In this document: positions 49,501 to 55,299 of the stretch, piece by piece
Layout: every line of letters starts with the position of its first letter
Position numbering within the stretch: the first letter of the stretch is position 1
From: Symsagittifera roscoffensis
Taxonomy: Eukaryota > Xenacoelomorpha > Acoela > Convolutidae
Direction: 5' to 3'
DNA: 64,000 nt
Assembly: GCF_963678635.1 (NCBI RefSeq)
Contig: NC_087064.1
Span: 35,287,716 to 35,351,715 of the forward strand
Position numbers and translations under genes: made by a program
The notes under the pieces: model-generated
What the model was told of the DNA's origin: nothing
The model's input: the letters and a program-made list of their open reading frames with translations, nothing else
Databases searched by the model: none

Positions 49501-51509
49501 ATTTAAAATAGCTTCAGACTCGCTATCCATTACGATTCCAAACAATCCACTGGATTGGCGCACTATTTGGTGTTTGTACTACTCTGGAATCCAGAGAAAA
49601 ACCTTTAAATATGTTAAAACTTTGTGGGAACCATCAAAGAAAACTCCCTCTCTTCAGGGATTTAATCCTTTGTCAACCAAAGGGTCCCCCTTTTGGAGTT
49701 ATTTGATGACAATTTCGGCGACCAACCCTAAAATGTTTCTAAAGGCGCCAATGCATACTAATTTTGAAGGGTAGCGCTCGCCGAAAAAGCAGGAATTTTT
49801 GGTCAACAAAAAGTCCAAAAAATTTCAAAAAGGTATTTCTGATCGGTGATTTCAAACATTTACCTGCGGCGCAGAAAATTTGTCAAAATAGGGTCTTCAT
49901 AGTGTTCTGGGAGCGCTCGGAAAACTAATTTGGTCGACCTAATAAAAAAAACTGTCGACAAAAATGGTCGAAAATCCTAGATCCGCCCGAGTGTAGGGGG
50001 GGATGTAGTAAACACCACATGGAAAGGGTAATATCAGAAGCCAACTCCAATTTCTTTTTAAAGCATTCGGTTCAGTGGTTTCTCTTCCGAGTTAAAATTG
50101 TGGGGGGGGGGGGTACATACAAGTGTCATAATGGGTCCCTGAAAAAAGCCCACAGCTAAGTTCAATACTACGCAAAAAATTGTACTACTATGAAAAAGTG
50201 GTCGCTTGAAGAAGCAACTATGATAGACAGGCCCCGCATAAATTTCGCATAAAAAAATTTTGAAAACTAATTTGTGCATAAACTATTCTAAAAACTCACG
50301 AAAATGGGGAGGAACTTTGTTTTCGGGTGTATTTTAGTTTTTTTGAATGCAAAATCAGATAACACAAAGAATCATCGGACTGGGATGAGTGATATATCAT
50401 ACTGAAACCCTTTCAATCGTCATTCGAACTACCCAAAAAAAATTTCCAAACAAAATTCCCAGTGTCGAGAAAAACCGGTTTGAAATTTTAGGTTTTCGTA
50501 TAATTTCGGCCAAATAAAAGGATGATAACTTGTTAAATTGGTCATTTAGGTTTTAAAATAAACAGAAACTAGTTTTGAAAGCTATATTTAGCACTTCCCT
50601 GGCAAGAATTTTTTTAAAATTAAAAAATAATGTAGAAGCAGAAATTCGATTTTTTTTTCATGTTGTTTGTTTGTTTTTCTTGTTTTTGAAGACAACTGCT
50701 GTCGATTATGCCTAATAACTGAAATTCTACGTAGGTATATAGTTTTAGCTTTACACCACGCGCAAAAAAACGACACCAATTTGAAGAACTTTATACTTTG
50801 AAGAATTTTTATTTGTTGTTTTTATGAATATGGTCGGAACATTCTGTGTCACTTGCACAGCAACTGGCTACCCTTGTTAATAAATTGTTTATACCAATAA
50901 ATTTGCTCGCTTCAACTTGTTTTCCGATTAAACAACCATAATTGGGCTAACTTATTTGTCATCTAACCTCACTTTTGGCGTTTTTTAAGGTTCCACCATA
51001 AAATGGAGAGTTGGGAGGTTTTAGGAAATATCGAAACATGAAATTTGTTTGAAAATATATAGTGACATCTTTCTAAATGGCAAACTCGTAATTATTGAAC
51101 AAATGGAGAGCTCTAGGTGTCTTAATCTTAAATGACCCCGTTATTTCCAAGAAACCACACATCATAGAAGCACCCAAAAAAAACTGAAAACTCCTTAAGA
51201 GCTCGTTAAAATATCTTCAGCGACCGATATACAATTTTGGAACTCAGCAATCATAGTTGTACCTTGTACCATTATTGAACTTGCTTTTACCTCGCGGGGC
51301 TCCTGGCCAGGCGGACATGCCGAGCATCTCTGGCATACTGCCGCAAAGGGGTCATAGTAGAATCCAGACTGGCAGTTCCTATCCGCTACGCGTCCCTCCA
51401 CCACGTCAAACCCCGTCCACAGTGTCAGACACAAGACAACGAGGAGAGGTGTGGTGTCCAAGTAGAAGTAGTTTCGTGTGTAGTAATAATTAGTTGCAGA
51501 GGAAGTCAT
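7179..51509 (-). CDS. TNF receptor superfamily member, EDAR/TROY-like ectodomain, death-domain-like module, Q/N-rich tail (11 exons)
   Basis: Exons, in transcript order: 51509-51291, 49481-49300, 37050-36830, 17666-17352, 15597-15520, 15398-15002, 9975-9804, 9159-9105, 8744-8474, 8033-7802, 7583-7179. Every intron is GT-AG, intron phases (0,2,1,1,1,2,0,1,2,0) match at all junctions, and the joined frame is 2547 nt (848 residues plus stop). Expected role from the family: cell-surface receptor for a TNF-type ligand, signalling through death-domain adaptors and/or TRAFs. Seen: hydrophobic signal core at 21-34; cysteines 46, 59, 62, 65, 75, 85, 88, 102, 108, 127, 131, 145, 148, 157; sequons at N120, N176 and N179; transmembrane helix about 212-236; charged, possibly coiled-coil region about 472-546; death-domain-like helices 548-636; Q/N/H/M-rich tail 637-848. 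Odd: in EDAR and p75NTR the death domain lies at or near the C terminus, here about 210 residues follow it. The model is inferred from sequence only; extra small exons in the two giant introns cannot be excluded. Confidence 0.85.
7802..8033 (-). CDS. TNFR gene exon 10: first half of the low-complexity tail
   Basis: The acceptor is TAATTTGTAG and the donor GTCAGT after a CAG codon. It encodes 77 residues rich in His, Met, Gln, Ser and Pro (residues 638-714). Nothing here looks like a folded domain. It follows directly on the death-domain-like exon, so the domain is internal in the protein. Confidence 0.8.
8474..8744 (-). CDS. TNFR gene exon 9: death-domain-like module
   Basis: The acceptor is TATTACTTCAG and the donor GTAAGC. 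It encodes residues 548-636. The spacing of hydrophobic residues fits a six-helix death fold: LSADIVKEM (helix 1), LGRAFI (helix 2), a DTFDLKIK turn, CAQLLAKTF (helix 4), VPQFLNFLHQF (helix 5) and DRLVAEANCDLL (helix 6), resembling the C-terminal half of p75NTR/EDAR death domains. The Trp common in helix 2 or 4 of vertebrate members is absent. The fold is inferred from pattern, not from a profile search. Confidence 0.75.
9105..9159 (-). CDS. TNFR gene exon 8: 55-nt exon, amphipathic helix
   Basis: The acceptor is TTGTTTCAG and the donor GTGAGC. Its 18 codons plus one base join exons 7 and 9 in phase and read EPEEVLALKIELISQIYE, an amphipathic helix. It is too short to be found by open-frame length alone; the splice sites and phase carry the call. 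Confidence 0.78.
9312..9522. mobile_element. Short inverted-repeat element (MITE) in TNFR intron 7
   Basis: The ends are perfect 23-bp inverted repeats: GGCTCTTTTCCAGTCCCCCC at 9312 and its reverse complement ending at 9522, each extended by TTT/AAA. The interior has no coding frame. A diverged copy flanks the foldback element at 57128-58049. Length 211 bp, so non-autonomous. Superfamily is uncertain because no clear target duplication is seen. Confidence 0.8.
9804..9975 (-). CDS. TNFR gene exon 7: charged helical region before the death-domain-like module
   Basis: The acceptor is GTTGTTTAG; the donor is GTCAAT after an AAG codon, phase 0. The sequence begins with a dense run of Arg, Glu and Gln (SEKRREQERIERAQE), predicted helical or coiled coil, then a segment ending KEAILDLLQTK that runs into exon 8. 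It may form the first part of an enlarged death-fold domain or a separate spacer. Confidence 0.8.
10420..10720 (+). repeat. Dispersed repeat family A, variant copy
   Basis: This is the commonest repeat in the window. Block order: 'gagaa.actggatcaa', 'ctgg.aa.cta.aaatt', a 'tttcg..ccatttcc' block, 'cctgaaaaaa' and 'tataagagtc..actacg'. This variant also carries the 'aaaagtgcatatatacc' block shared with 11370-11610, 31000-31310 and 31930-32240. Confidence 0.6.
11370..11610 (+). repeat. Dispersed repeat family A, variant copy
   Basis: It contains 'tttcgcgccatttcc', 'aaaaagtgcatgtatacc' and 'atgcacttctgtag' in the same order as 10420-10720. Non-coding. It lies in TNFR intron 6. Confidence 0.55.
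12414..12916 (+). mobile_element. Subterminal-inverted-repeat element with 3' hairpin, full copy 1, nested in family A
   Basis: The 5' part carries AAGACTGCTCG and then GTTCCGACT at 12447-12455. The 3' end carries its reverse complement AGTCGGAAC at 12905-12913, inside a hairpin (TTCCG..ACTTTCG-TTA-CGAAAGT-CGGAA). The sequence on both sides (to about 12410 and from about 12917) is one family A copy interrupted by this element, which fixes its borders. About 500 bp, no coding frame, so non-autonomous. Architecture recalls Helentron-type elements but also fits a MITE. Confidence 0.7.
12917..13130 (+). repeat. Dispersed repeat family A, right part of an interrupted copy
   Basis: It begins 'gaagtcgatcgcgttttt' and continues 'gtttgccttcctttt', matching the point where the left part (about 12300-12410) stops. 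The 500-bp element at 12414-12916 separates the two halves. Confidence 0.65.
14670..14950 (+). repeat. Dispersed repeat family A copy
   Basis: Blocks 'ctggatcca', 'tcgatatttgggtttgcctt' and 'acctttataagaatctgaac' in family order, ending with an imperfect 'gaatctgaac...gactcc' hairpin. It lies in intron 6 of the receptor gene. Confidence 0.55.
15002..15398 (-). CDS. TNFR gene exon 6: long Ser/Asn-rich cytoplasmic linker
   Basis: Acceptor TTACTTTAG, donor GTAATT, phase 2 at its 3' end. It encodes about 131 residues (340-470) rich in Ser, Asn, Gln, Pro and Thr with few hydrophobic clusters, so it is probably disordered. I recognise no catalytic or known docking motif in it. A second open frame in the same region (15201-15395) lacks compatible splice phase and is a shadow. 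Confidence 0.8.
15520..15597 (-). CDS. TNFR gene exon 5: short cytoplasmic linker exon
   Basis: This 78-nt exon is supported by AATTTCAG acceptor, GTAAGT donor and matching phase on both sides. It encodes a short stretch with RWKPFKRTE and a TDYC motif. It has no domain match of its own; it is placed because it is the only phase-compatible coding stretch between exons 4 and 6 and keeps the frame open. Confidence 0.72.
16110..16282 (-). mobile_element. tRNA-Lys-like SINE
   Basis: On the minus strand 16277-16205 reads as a tRNA-like module: box A GGTTGATTGGTTAATGCGC and box B TGTTCGAATC, with a CTCTTAA anticodon-loop-like stretch as in tRNA-Lys. The body after it is GC-richer than its surroundings. 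The pattern is typical of a SINE head; the stems are imperfect so it is not a functional tRNA gene. Confidence 0.65.
16973..17311 (+). mobile_element. hAT-like MITE with imperfect 8-bp target duplication
   Basis: The left end CAGTGGCGGATTTAAGGG matches other ends of this family. The right end (CTAGATCCTCGCCTA) is a diverged inverted copy. Flanking 8-mers CACAAGTT and CTCAAGTT agree at 7 of 8 positions. Related interiors occur at 17862-18170, 36102-36258 and 49659-49990. Non-coding. Confidence 0.55.
17352..17666 (-). CDS. TNFR gene exon 4: transmembrane helix and basic juxtamembrane region
   Basis: The acceptor is GTGTTTCAG and the donor GTAAGT; two leading bases complete Lys208. A helix of about 25 hydrophobic residues (about 212-236) ends in the cysteine cluster CCVC followed by RRNRGHH, a stop-transfer signal that puts the rest in the cytoplasm. 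The remainder is basic and Ser/Gly-rich with several SRR/RHS-type sites that could be phosphorylated. The cysteines at the membrane border could be palmitoylated (inference). Confidence 0.87.
17862..18170 (+). mobile_element. hAT-like MITE, left part
   Basis: It starts CAGGGGCGGATCTAGG and has the family interior with the 'gcgcgctcc' and 'tatatattggc' blocks. The right end is not clear: sequence runs into a family A copy, and possible right ends CCCCTG lie near 18693 and 18921. The open frames at 17873-18265 are derived from this repeat. Confidence 0.5.
18270..18534 (+). repeat. Dispersed repeat family A copy
   Basis: A well-preserved copy: 'gagaaaactggatcaatag', 'agctgggaaattct', 'cgaagtcgatcacgtttttc', 'gtgacttttccactttcgct', 'tttgccttcctttcaacaaa'. 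It continues into the 227-bp tandem duplication. Confidence 0.65.
18535..18988 (+). repeat. 227-bp tandem duplication
   Basis: Two nearly identical units begin 'gagcc.gaacaaatttcaag' at 18535 and 18762. Each holds the family A tail, a 'gaagggttcgaacccttg' palindrome and the end 'aatcctcccctgcttgcg'. The few differences suggest a recent duplication. Confidence 0.88.
19280..19375 (+). repeat. 48-bp tandem duplication
   Basis: Two copies starting 'aataaagtgaaaattgatgt' at 19280 and 19328. It makes the repeated part of a short open frame (19286-19525), which is not a gene. Confidence 0.88.
19700..22500. other. Intron 3 sequence without recognised feature
   Basis: Within receptor intron 3. AT-rich; no exon with splice support and no clear repeat boundaries were recognised on either strand. 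Confidence 0.5.
22514..23027 (+). mobile_element. Subterminal-inverted-repeat element with 3' hairpin, full copy 2
   Basis: It has the same 5' AAGACTGCTCG block, GTTCCGACT at 22546-22554 and AGTCGGAAC at 23016-23024 with the same hairpin. Internal blocks 'aatggctagttaataagtcg' and 'caccccgagcacaa' are nearly identical to copy 1. A family A tail abuts its 5' side. Confidence 0.75.
22790..25040 (+). repeat. Tandem duplication, two units of about 1.13 kb
   Basis: Unit 1 is about 22790-23920 and unit 2 about 23921-25040. Each contains the 3' part of the hairpin element, a spacer and a family A copy. Matching points such as 'ttagttcaggcaaaatggt' are at 23027 and 24158, an offset of 1131. Identity is high, with scattered differences and small indels. 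Confidence 0.85.
25240..25570 (+). repeat. Dispersed repeat family A copy
   Basis: Blocks 'gagaaaactggatc', 'tttcgctgggaaacctga', 'gtttttcgtgacttttacac', 'gttcgatagtgcagtttgcc' and 'gtctgaactacgtt' in family order. A second, truncated copy follows at about 25780-25940. Confidence 0.65.
26000..30110. other. Intron 3 sequence, no gene recognised
   Basis: Long AT-rich stretch in receptor intron 3. I checked short open frames at 26500-26744, 28103-28315 and 29279-29467; none has coherent splice sites or domain character. A splice-donor-like CTTACCTC stretch near 28657 was considered as an RNA gene and not supported. Confidence 0.5.
30120..30390 (+). repeat. Dispersed repeat family A copy
   Basis: Family blocks 'ccgctgggaaact', 'gaagtcaataacgtttacac' and 'tttaacaaaggaaatgaact' in order. 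It lies in intron 3. Confidence 0.6.
31405..31735 (-). mobile_element. tRNA-derived SINE-like element, copy 2
   Basis: The tRNA-like module is at 31575-31510 on the minus strand: box A TTGGCTGAGTGGTTAGTG and box B AGGTTCGAATC. The body includes the palindromic 'gcgaagcttcgc' and a tandem 'gcagagaacagatgcta' pair. It lies within unit 1 of the 927-bp duplication. Confidence 0.72.
32336..32665 (-). mobile_element. tRNA-derived SINE-like element, copy 3
   Basis: Same element as copy 2, present because of the 927-bp tandem duplication. tRNA-like module at 32506-32441. Confidence 0.72.
33000..35700. other. Intron 3 sequence with scattered repeat debris
   Basis: A partial family A copy is visible near 33450-33540. 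The remainder is A-rich on the plus strand with no supported exon. A tRNA-like T-arm fragment is listed separately. Confidence 0.45.
35135..35215 (-). other. tRNA-like fragment (T-arm 'gttcgagtccc')
   Basis: The minus strand reads GGGGTTCGAGTCCCGAC, a good box B / T-arm, with a weak box A upstream. The same 'cgggactcgaac' motif is at about 41750 and 63770. Stems do not close well, so these are probably SINE heads or decayed tRNA pseudogenes. Confidence 0.45.
35780..36010 (+). repeat. Dispersed repeat family A copy
   Basis: Blocks 'tttcgctgggaaatctga', 'tttttgtgacctttac', 'agatagtgaagtttgcgtt' and 'acaaaggaaatgaa' in family order. The open frame 35878-36060 is derived from it. Confidence 0.6.
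36102..36258 (+). mobile_element. hAT-like MITE with perfect 8-bp target site duplication
   Basis: The ends are CAGGGGTGG and CGCCCCTG. They are flanked by the identical 8-mer ATCTCAGT at 36094-36101 and 36259-36266. Eight-base duplications and CAGGGG-type ends are hallmarks of hAT transposons. At 157 bp it has no coding capacity, so it must have been mobilised in trans. Confidence 0.85.
36830..37050 (-). CDS. TNFR gene exon 3: end of cysteine-rich region and extracellular stalk
   Basis: The acceptor is TGCTTCAG and the donor GTAAGT is a strong consensus. The single first base completes Gly134, giving CLPGFVKPGG across the junction. Cysteines 145, 148 and 157 complete the 14-cysteine ectodomain. 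The rest (about 161-207) is an acidic Ser/Gly/Asn-rich stalk with sequons N176-I-S and N179-S-S. It is the only coding exon recognised in some 31 kb between exons 2 and 4. Confidence 0.85.
37676..37697 (+). repeat. Short CTTT/CT microsatellite
   Basis: A run of 'ctttctttctttctctct'-type units. It lies in intron 2. Confidence 0.7.
38000..39565 (-). pseudogene. Decayed non-LTR-type reverse transcriptase
   Basis: Minus-strand motifs occur in correct order but in different frames: PIAVGGIVRRL (about 39465), ILQIDFRKAFNSISR (palm motif A), GVQQGEPLGP, then after a one-base shift near 39110 LFAIALHPIIEQL, WYLDDG (catalytic YxDD), after another shift near 38845 FELLGAPIG, a stop near 38680, and after a further shift GGLGIRRASDQHLPAI near 38530. 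Together these identify a reverse transcriptase of the non-LTR-like group with YLDDG and GGLGIR signatures. At least three frameshifts and one stop make it dead. The region is clearly GC-richer than its neighbours, a sign of a relatively recent arrival. The element's ends are not identified. Confidence 0.8.
39712..40140 (-). pseudogene. Possible N-terminal part of the reverse transcriptase element
   Basis: A 142-codon frame sits immediately upstream of the RT remnant on the same strand and shares its higher GC. It contains a short Cys-rich stretch (FCTSCTRA) and a lysine-rich end (KKKGDKGSTKGD). I recognise no domain. Its position suggests it is the decayed upstream part of the same element. 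Confidence 0.4.
40381..41650 (+). repeat. 192-bp satellite array, six full units plus one partial
   Basis: Units begin 'gaagtttgtgcttcgatgat' at 40381, 40573, 40765, 40957, 41149, 41341 and 41533, exactly 192 bp apart. Each unit has two internal copies of 'gtgcttcgatgatggatac'. Units differ by only a few substitutions. 192 is a multiple of three, so the minus strand stays open for 493 codons (40300-41781); coding is not supported otherwise. The array lies directly beyond the upstream end of the reverse transcriptase remnant. Confidence 0.93.
41745..41820 (-). other. tRNA-like fragment next to the satellite
   Basis: Minus strand box B CTGTTCGAGTCCCGGTC, with a weaker box A-like GACCGTTGGGTCAGTC upstream. 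Probably a SINE head or tRNA pseudogene. It shares the 'cgggactcgaac' motif with 35135-35215 and about 63770. Confidence 0.45.
42190..43620 (+). repeat. Diverged tandem array with ~160-bp period
   Basis: The landmark 'catatctcgaaaacta' or close variants recurs at 42312, 42470, 42718, 42882, 43052, 43212, 43378 and 43529. Between them recur 'gattcgcaacccctgagagt' and 'ctctgacag'-like blocks. Spacing is mostly 150-170 bp, with one longer gap where a unit is degraded. Open frames in it (for example 42861-43106) are repeat-derived. Confidence 0.85.
44004..44138 (+). repeat. 44-bp repeat, three tandem copies
   Basis: Copies of 'ttagttattcaattgaaaaa' start at 44006, 44050 and 44094 and are almost identical. 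No spacers, so not a CRISPR array. Confidence 0.9.
44200..46300. other. Intron 2 sequence, no gene recognised
   Basis: AT-rich intronic sequence of the receptor gene. Apart from the family C copy at 45660-45860 I see nothing supportable. Confidence 0.45.
45660..45860 (-). repeat. Dispersed repeat family C, copy 3 (inverted)
   Basis: The plus strand shows the reverse order: 'ttctcgacactgag', 'gttcgaatcacgactgaa', then 'gatgattatttgtgg' and 'aaagttcctcccc'. Two further inverted copies lie at about 54890-55020 and 55085-55280. Confidence 0.5.
46382..46440 (+). mobile_element. Fragment of the hairpin element, 5' end
   Basis: It starts AAGACTGCTCGTATTTCAAG and continues with a degraded GCTCCAACTAC in place of GTTCCGACTGC. 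It matches the 5' ends at 12414 and 22514. The 3' half is missing here. Confidence 0.6.
46650..49180. other. Intron 2 sequence near exon 2
   Basis: No exon or repeat with clear limits was recognised. Short open frames (46844-47104, 47752-47994, 48523-48705) lack splice or domain support. Confidence 0.45.
49300..49481 (-). CDS. TNFR gene exon 2: second cysteine-rich module
   Basis: The exon begins after TTTCAG and ends before GTCAGT. It encodes residues 74-133 plus two bases of Gly134. It contains seven cysteines (75, 85, 88, 102, 108, 127, 131), the GTYSG turn typical of TNFR modules, a basic KRKKK stretch between two cysteines, and the glycosylation sequon N120-T-T. The DAVCDTKCLP ending parallels the module-end motif of TROY and EDA2R. 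The open frame that runs past the donor is intron read-through. Confidence 0.85.
49659..49990 (+). mobile_element. hAT-like MITE relative in intron 1
   Basis: It has the family order: 'cagggatttaa', 'agggtcccccttttggag', 'gcgctcgccgaaaaagc' and the right-end 'cctagatccgccc'. Ends are decayed and no target duplication is evident. Confidence 0.5.
50102..50113 (+). repeat. G12 homopolymer
   Basis: An uninterrupted run of twelve G in otherwise AT-rich intron. Could be a real microsatellite or a length error. Confidence 0.8.
50290..50560 (+). repeat. Dispersed repeat family C, copy 2 (TNFR intron 1/2 side)
   Basis: Same order of blocks as at 1-185: 'gggaggaactttg', then 'aatcatcg', 'gtgatatatca', 'ttcgaac' and 'tcgagaaaa'. 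It lies in intron 1 of the receptor gene. No coding content. Confidence 0.55.
51291..51509 (-). CDS. TNFR gene exon 1: start codon, signal peptide, first cysteine-rich module
   Basis: This exon gives 73 codons, residues 1-73. The N terminus is a Tyr/Thr-rich leader of about 20 residues followed by the hydrophobic core LLVVLCLTLW, so cleavage is expected near residue 39. It ends in the cysteine module C-x12-C-x2-C-x2-C followed by PPGQEPRE, a pattern seen in EDAR-group receptors. The donor after the GAG codon is GTAAAA and the phase is 0. The ATG at 51509 is the first in this frame before the hydrophobic core. Any 5' untranslated exon is not determined; a pyrimidine-AG site near 51553 could be an acceptor. 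Confidence 0.8.
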
Positions 51510-54090
51510 AGTAATAGCGTACTTGGTTAACTAACATTCAATCCGTGCAGGGCTAAAAAGTAAGAATCATATCGATTCAATTTTGCAGCGTCGTTGCTTT
51601 TAAAAAAGATAAGAACTAAATCAAATAGATTCCGTTATTAACAGGTTTTGATACGTTTGTATCTATCATTGAAATGTCTCTTCAAGAACTTGAAAATGAT
51701 TGCCCTAATAATTGCTGGCAACTACTCATTGGAATTAATTGCATTTATGATTTATCTAGCAATAACAGAATATTTATGATACCAAAGTAACGCCGATGTA
51801 CTACACTTACACAGTCATGCGCAACACAACATCTACTTTCACATGCAGGGGGTCTGAAAAAAAACAAACCAGGTGATATATGTTGTTGATTGTTGACAAA
51901 TAATTATACTCTCATCAATGATTAAATCTAAATAACGATAACTTACTTAAGTGCGCAGATCTCGTATCGAATAAAATAAAGTACAAGTGGTGCTAAAAAA
52001 ATTGAAAGCTAATTTCCATTCATAATATATTTTTTACGCTATAATAGGAACTGTGGATAGCTGGTAGCGACTCCGTAACTGAGAGAACCACCGACAGTGC
52101 ATGCAAACGCAAAAAAACAGACGTTGCTCTCTGAACAAATATTTGAACTAAATTTCAAGTCTTGACAGGCAGAAAAACAATGAAACTAGAGCAAAAATAT
52201 GTTTTCTATGTCAACTGCAACTTCTAACTTTTAAACTGAATTGAAAATTGTTATTGTGACTTGGTTCACTCGATCATTGTTAAAAATTCCGTTTTAGTCA
52301 CCAGCAAGTCTTACTCGGAGCAATTTTTCAATGGATTGAAAGTAATAACAATTAAAGTAGGATAAAAAGAACGCCTTTGATAAGATTTAAAATGAACCGG
52401 TAACCACTTATATCGTCTGTGTAAAAAGCGACAAATAGACACCTTTATCTACTAGGAGACAGAAAAACACTGGGAACAGGCAAACATTTATAGGAAAAAA
52501 GTTTCGATTTGAAAGATTACGAGCCAGATGTATTTCCGGATATATCATGCCTTTATAGAGCCTTGACAGCCTGTTAGCACAATGTTCTGACCACGCATAT
52601 TTTTGTGCTGTAATATAAACTCTGTTATTTTTCCCATATTTTTTGTAATTTAATTAGTGAGGTAGGACTGACTTTATGAATAAACCATAACGATCAGGTA
52701 TATACTTTTAAAATTATAAAACAAGTAGATAGGAATTTCAGTTCGAAATTTCCAGTCTGAAAAAATTACTTTTTCTCGACACAATTTTTTGAAATTTCCT
52801 TTTGGAAGAATCACGACCACAAGGGCTCAATAGCAAGCAATTCAAAACACGGTACACAGACATTGTGAGTGTGGCTGCTACATTTTAGACTATCTAGACT
52901 TACCTCAAAAATCTTTTGATTCGGAGAATTGAAGAATATTCAATAAATAACCCTGAATTCGAGTACATGGATTAAAAATCAAGATAATAAGATAATACTG
53001 TTTTTGAATGAGAATGTCTAAAAATTAGGCCAACCAGTGATTCACTGCGAGGAAAAGCTATTGGGAAGGAGGTCAATTTTGCCAAACTACGAGCAAGTCT
53101 CACTTTGTCGACTATACCAGCTCTGTTGGTAAGAAAACAAACAGGAGAACTTCTCGCTTGATTTGATGTGTTATATACTTGGGACTATAATTTCCACAAT
53201 GGATATTAAGGGGAGAAAAGTGGGAATAATTTCGGTATATTGACAGTGCGCAAACATGAGTAGCGAAATATAGCCCGCAATTTAAATATTGTTGTTACGC
53301 ACAGGGACTCATGGAAGGGCGAGCGGAATTCCTAATTTAATTCTCTCTAAATGGCCAGATTTAAACAACAATGCCAATAGTCTTTCATTCGAGTGTTTTT
53401 AATTTGCACCGAAAGGTAACACCAAATTAGCCTAATGAACTCCATAGCTTAACTTCCTGTTTCTCTCGCTTCTCTTCTTCGTTGAGAATACATAAGAATA
53501 AAAAAGAAAGTGACAAAATGCTACTGGGTATTACTTTCAGAGTTGTAGAGGGCGCAATTGGAACTGAACTTTGAAATTATACAACAGCACTGGGGAATGA
53601 AACTGCAAAGACCAGCCAATCCTAGGGTGCTATAAAGTTAGGTTGCAACCTTTGAAGCACCCCAGTTACCGTCGCGTGGTATTTAGAGCAGAATAAATGA
53701 AATTAAAAACAAAGTGGGGAAAGATTCCTTTTCGCTTCACAAAAATGAAGCTAGGTAAATTGAGAGCAGATGAGCACTTAAGTAAAAATACTCCGAATGC
53801 TTCTTCATTCTATAATACATTAAGGGGAGAGGCAATCTCTTTATTACACGGCCTATACCATTAGAGACCGATTAAAACAAAAGTTAAAAGCAAAAAAAAA
53901 CATTTGGAAAGCCTATCAATCTTTTCATACCAGTTTTCAACGGCATTGATAGGAGGGTGAATTGCGGTCAAAAAATTATCAAAAAAACAACAGCCAATGA
54001 GTTTCTTTTCAAAGATGGCCGGAATAAAATTACCCATTCACAGGCCAATCATTACATCTTAAGCAACATTTCTCGCTTAGAAGGTAGAAA
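51510..54090. other. Upstream region of the TNFR gene
   Basis: This would hold the promoter and any 5' untranslated exon of the minus-strand receptor gene. I see no convincing TATA box or CpG-rich core and no further coding exon. Confidence 0.4.
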
Positions 54091-54100
54091 GAAGTAAATG

Positions 54101-54310
54101 GATTCTTCTCAATACATTGAAGCTTTTTTTAGCCAAGAGTTTTGTATTAATTGTAGTATTTGGAGAAACCCATTAATCTACCACTTTAAACAGAAATGTT
54201 TGGCATAAAAAAATAGAGGTTTTTAAGTCTTGAGATTCTTCTCAATGTACTTGAAGCTTTTTTTTTAGCCAAGATTACTTTATTATTTGCAGTACTTGGA
54301 GGAAACGAGA
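54101..54310 (+). repeat. 132-bp period tandem duplication, partial
   Basis: 'gattcttctcaat' starts both copies, at 54101 and 54233; each continues 'ttgaagctttttttagcca' (with a longer T run in the second) and then 'agtattggagaaac' or 'agtacttggaggaaac'. Copies are moderately diverged. Confidence 0.7.
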
Positions 54311-54322
54311 AATCAGAAACAC

Positions 54323-54548
54323 TTATCGCGCGTTACTTATCCCAAATTGGCAAAATTCATACTCCCTTAACTTAACAAAAAACAATCGCAGGTGAAATAT
54401 CTTTTTAAAATTGAGCTCAGGAAAACAATATCCATCAGATGGTATAAAAAGTTCCGTCAAAAATACTTAGTTAAAAGTCAAAATTGACTGAATAAAAACA
54501 GCCAACCTACGCATAATATTCCGCGCTTTCTTCGAAAGTCGGAACAAT
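54323..54548 (+). mobile_element. Fragment of the hairpin element, 3' end
   Basis: It matches the 3' half of the element at 12600-12916: 'atcgcgcgtta', 'ccgtcaaaaat', and the terminal hairpin 'attccgcgctttcttcgaaa' followed by GTCGGAACAAT. It is more diverged than the other copies. Confidence 0.65.
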
Positions 54549-54889
54549 AAAAAGAAAGGTTGACTGAAATAACCAATCGCACCTTTGACAGAAAAAAATT
54601 GCAATTTTTATATGCATAAAATGTTTGCAGATAAATACTTAATTATAGTCTCCGGAAAAGCTGTAATTAAATCAGGGTGAAAATTGTAAATGCCACTTTC
54701 AGTTTAAATAGGAATAGACGATTTCTGTGCTAGTAGCAAAGAAAGTTACCTTTCATAAAAAATTCAATAAGAAACTTAGGTCGTGTTTTTTTACTCTTCA
54801 TAAGGAACTTCAAAAGTCTTTATTTTGTGAGTTTTTTGATAGAAGAAGTGATCAAACGCATAGAACACATTTTATTTTATTCGTTCTAA

Positions 54890-55280
54890 ATGAGAACAAA
54901 AATCTCACACCGGCTTTTCTCGACACTGGTAAAACTTTTCGTGAAATGTTTAATGTTTTTCGAATAACGACTGAAAGGCTTAACGACGATATATCACTCA
55001 ACACATTCCGATCATGATTTTCGGTATCTGATTATCTTGGAAAACAAAATAAGCCTGCTCACTCACTTCATTGTATTCGCTTAAAACTCGACCAAACATT
55101 TCAAACCAGTTTTTTGACACTGAGAATTGTTTGGAAACTTTTTTAGTTTCGTTCAAATTACGACTGAAACGGTTTTACGATATATTACTCGAACCATTCC
55201 GATAATTTTTCATGGTACCTGCTTTCACGTGAAAAACAAAAAGACATCCGAAGACAAAAATCTTCACAATTTTTTATTGG
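54890..55280 (-). repeat. Dispersed repeat family C, two adjacent inverted copies
   Basis: Both halves contain a 'ctcgacactg'-like or 'tgacactgag' block, then 'cgactgaaa', then 'tatatcactc' or 'tatattactcg', then 'ccgat'. The short open frames here (54727-55017, 55127-55330) are repeat-derived. Confidence 0.5.
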
Positions 55281-55299
55281 TCGGAATAAAAAGAATGTC

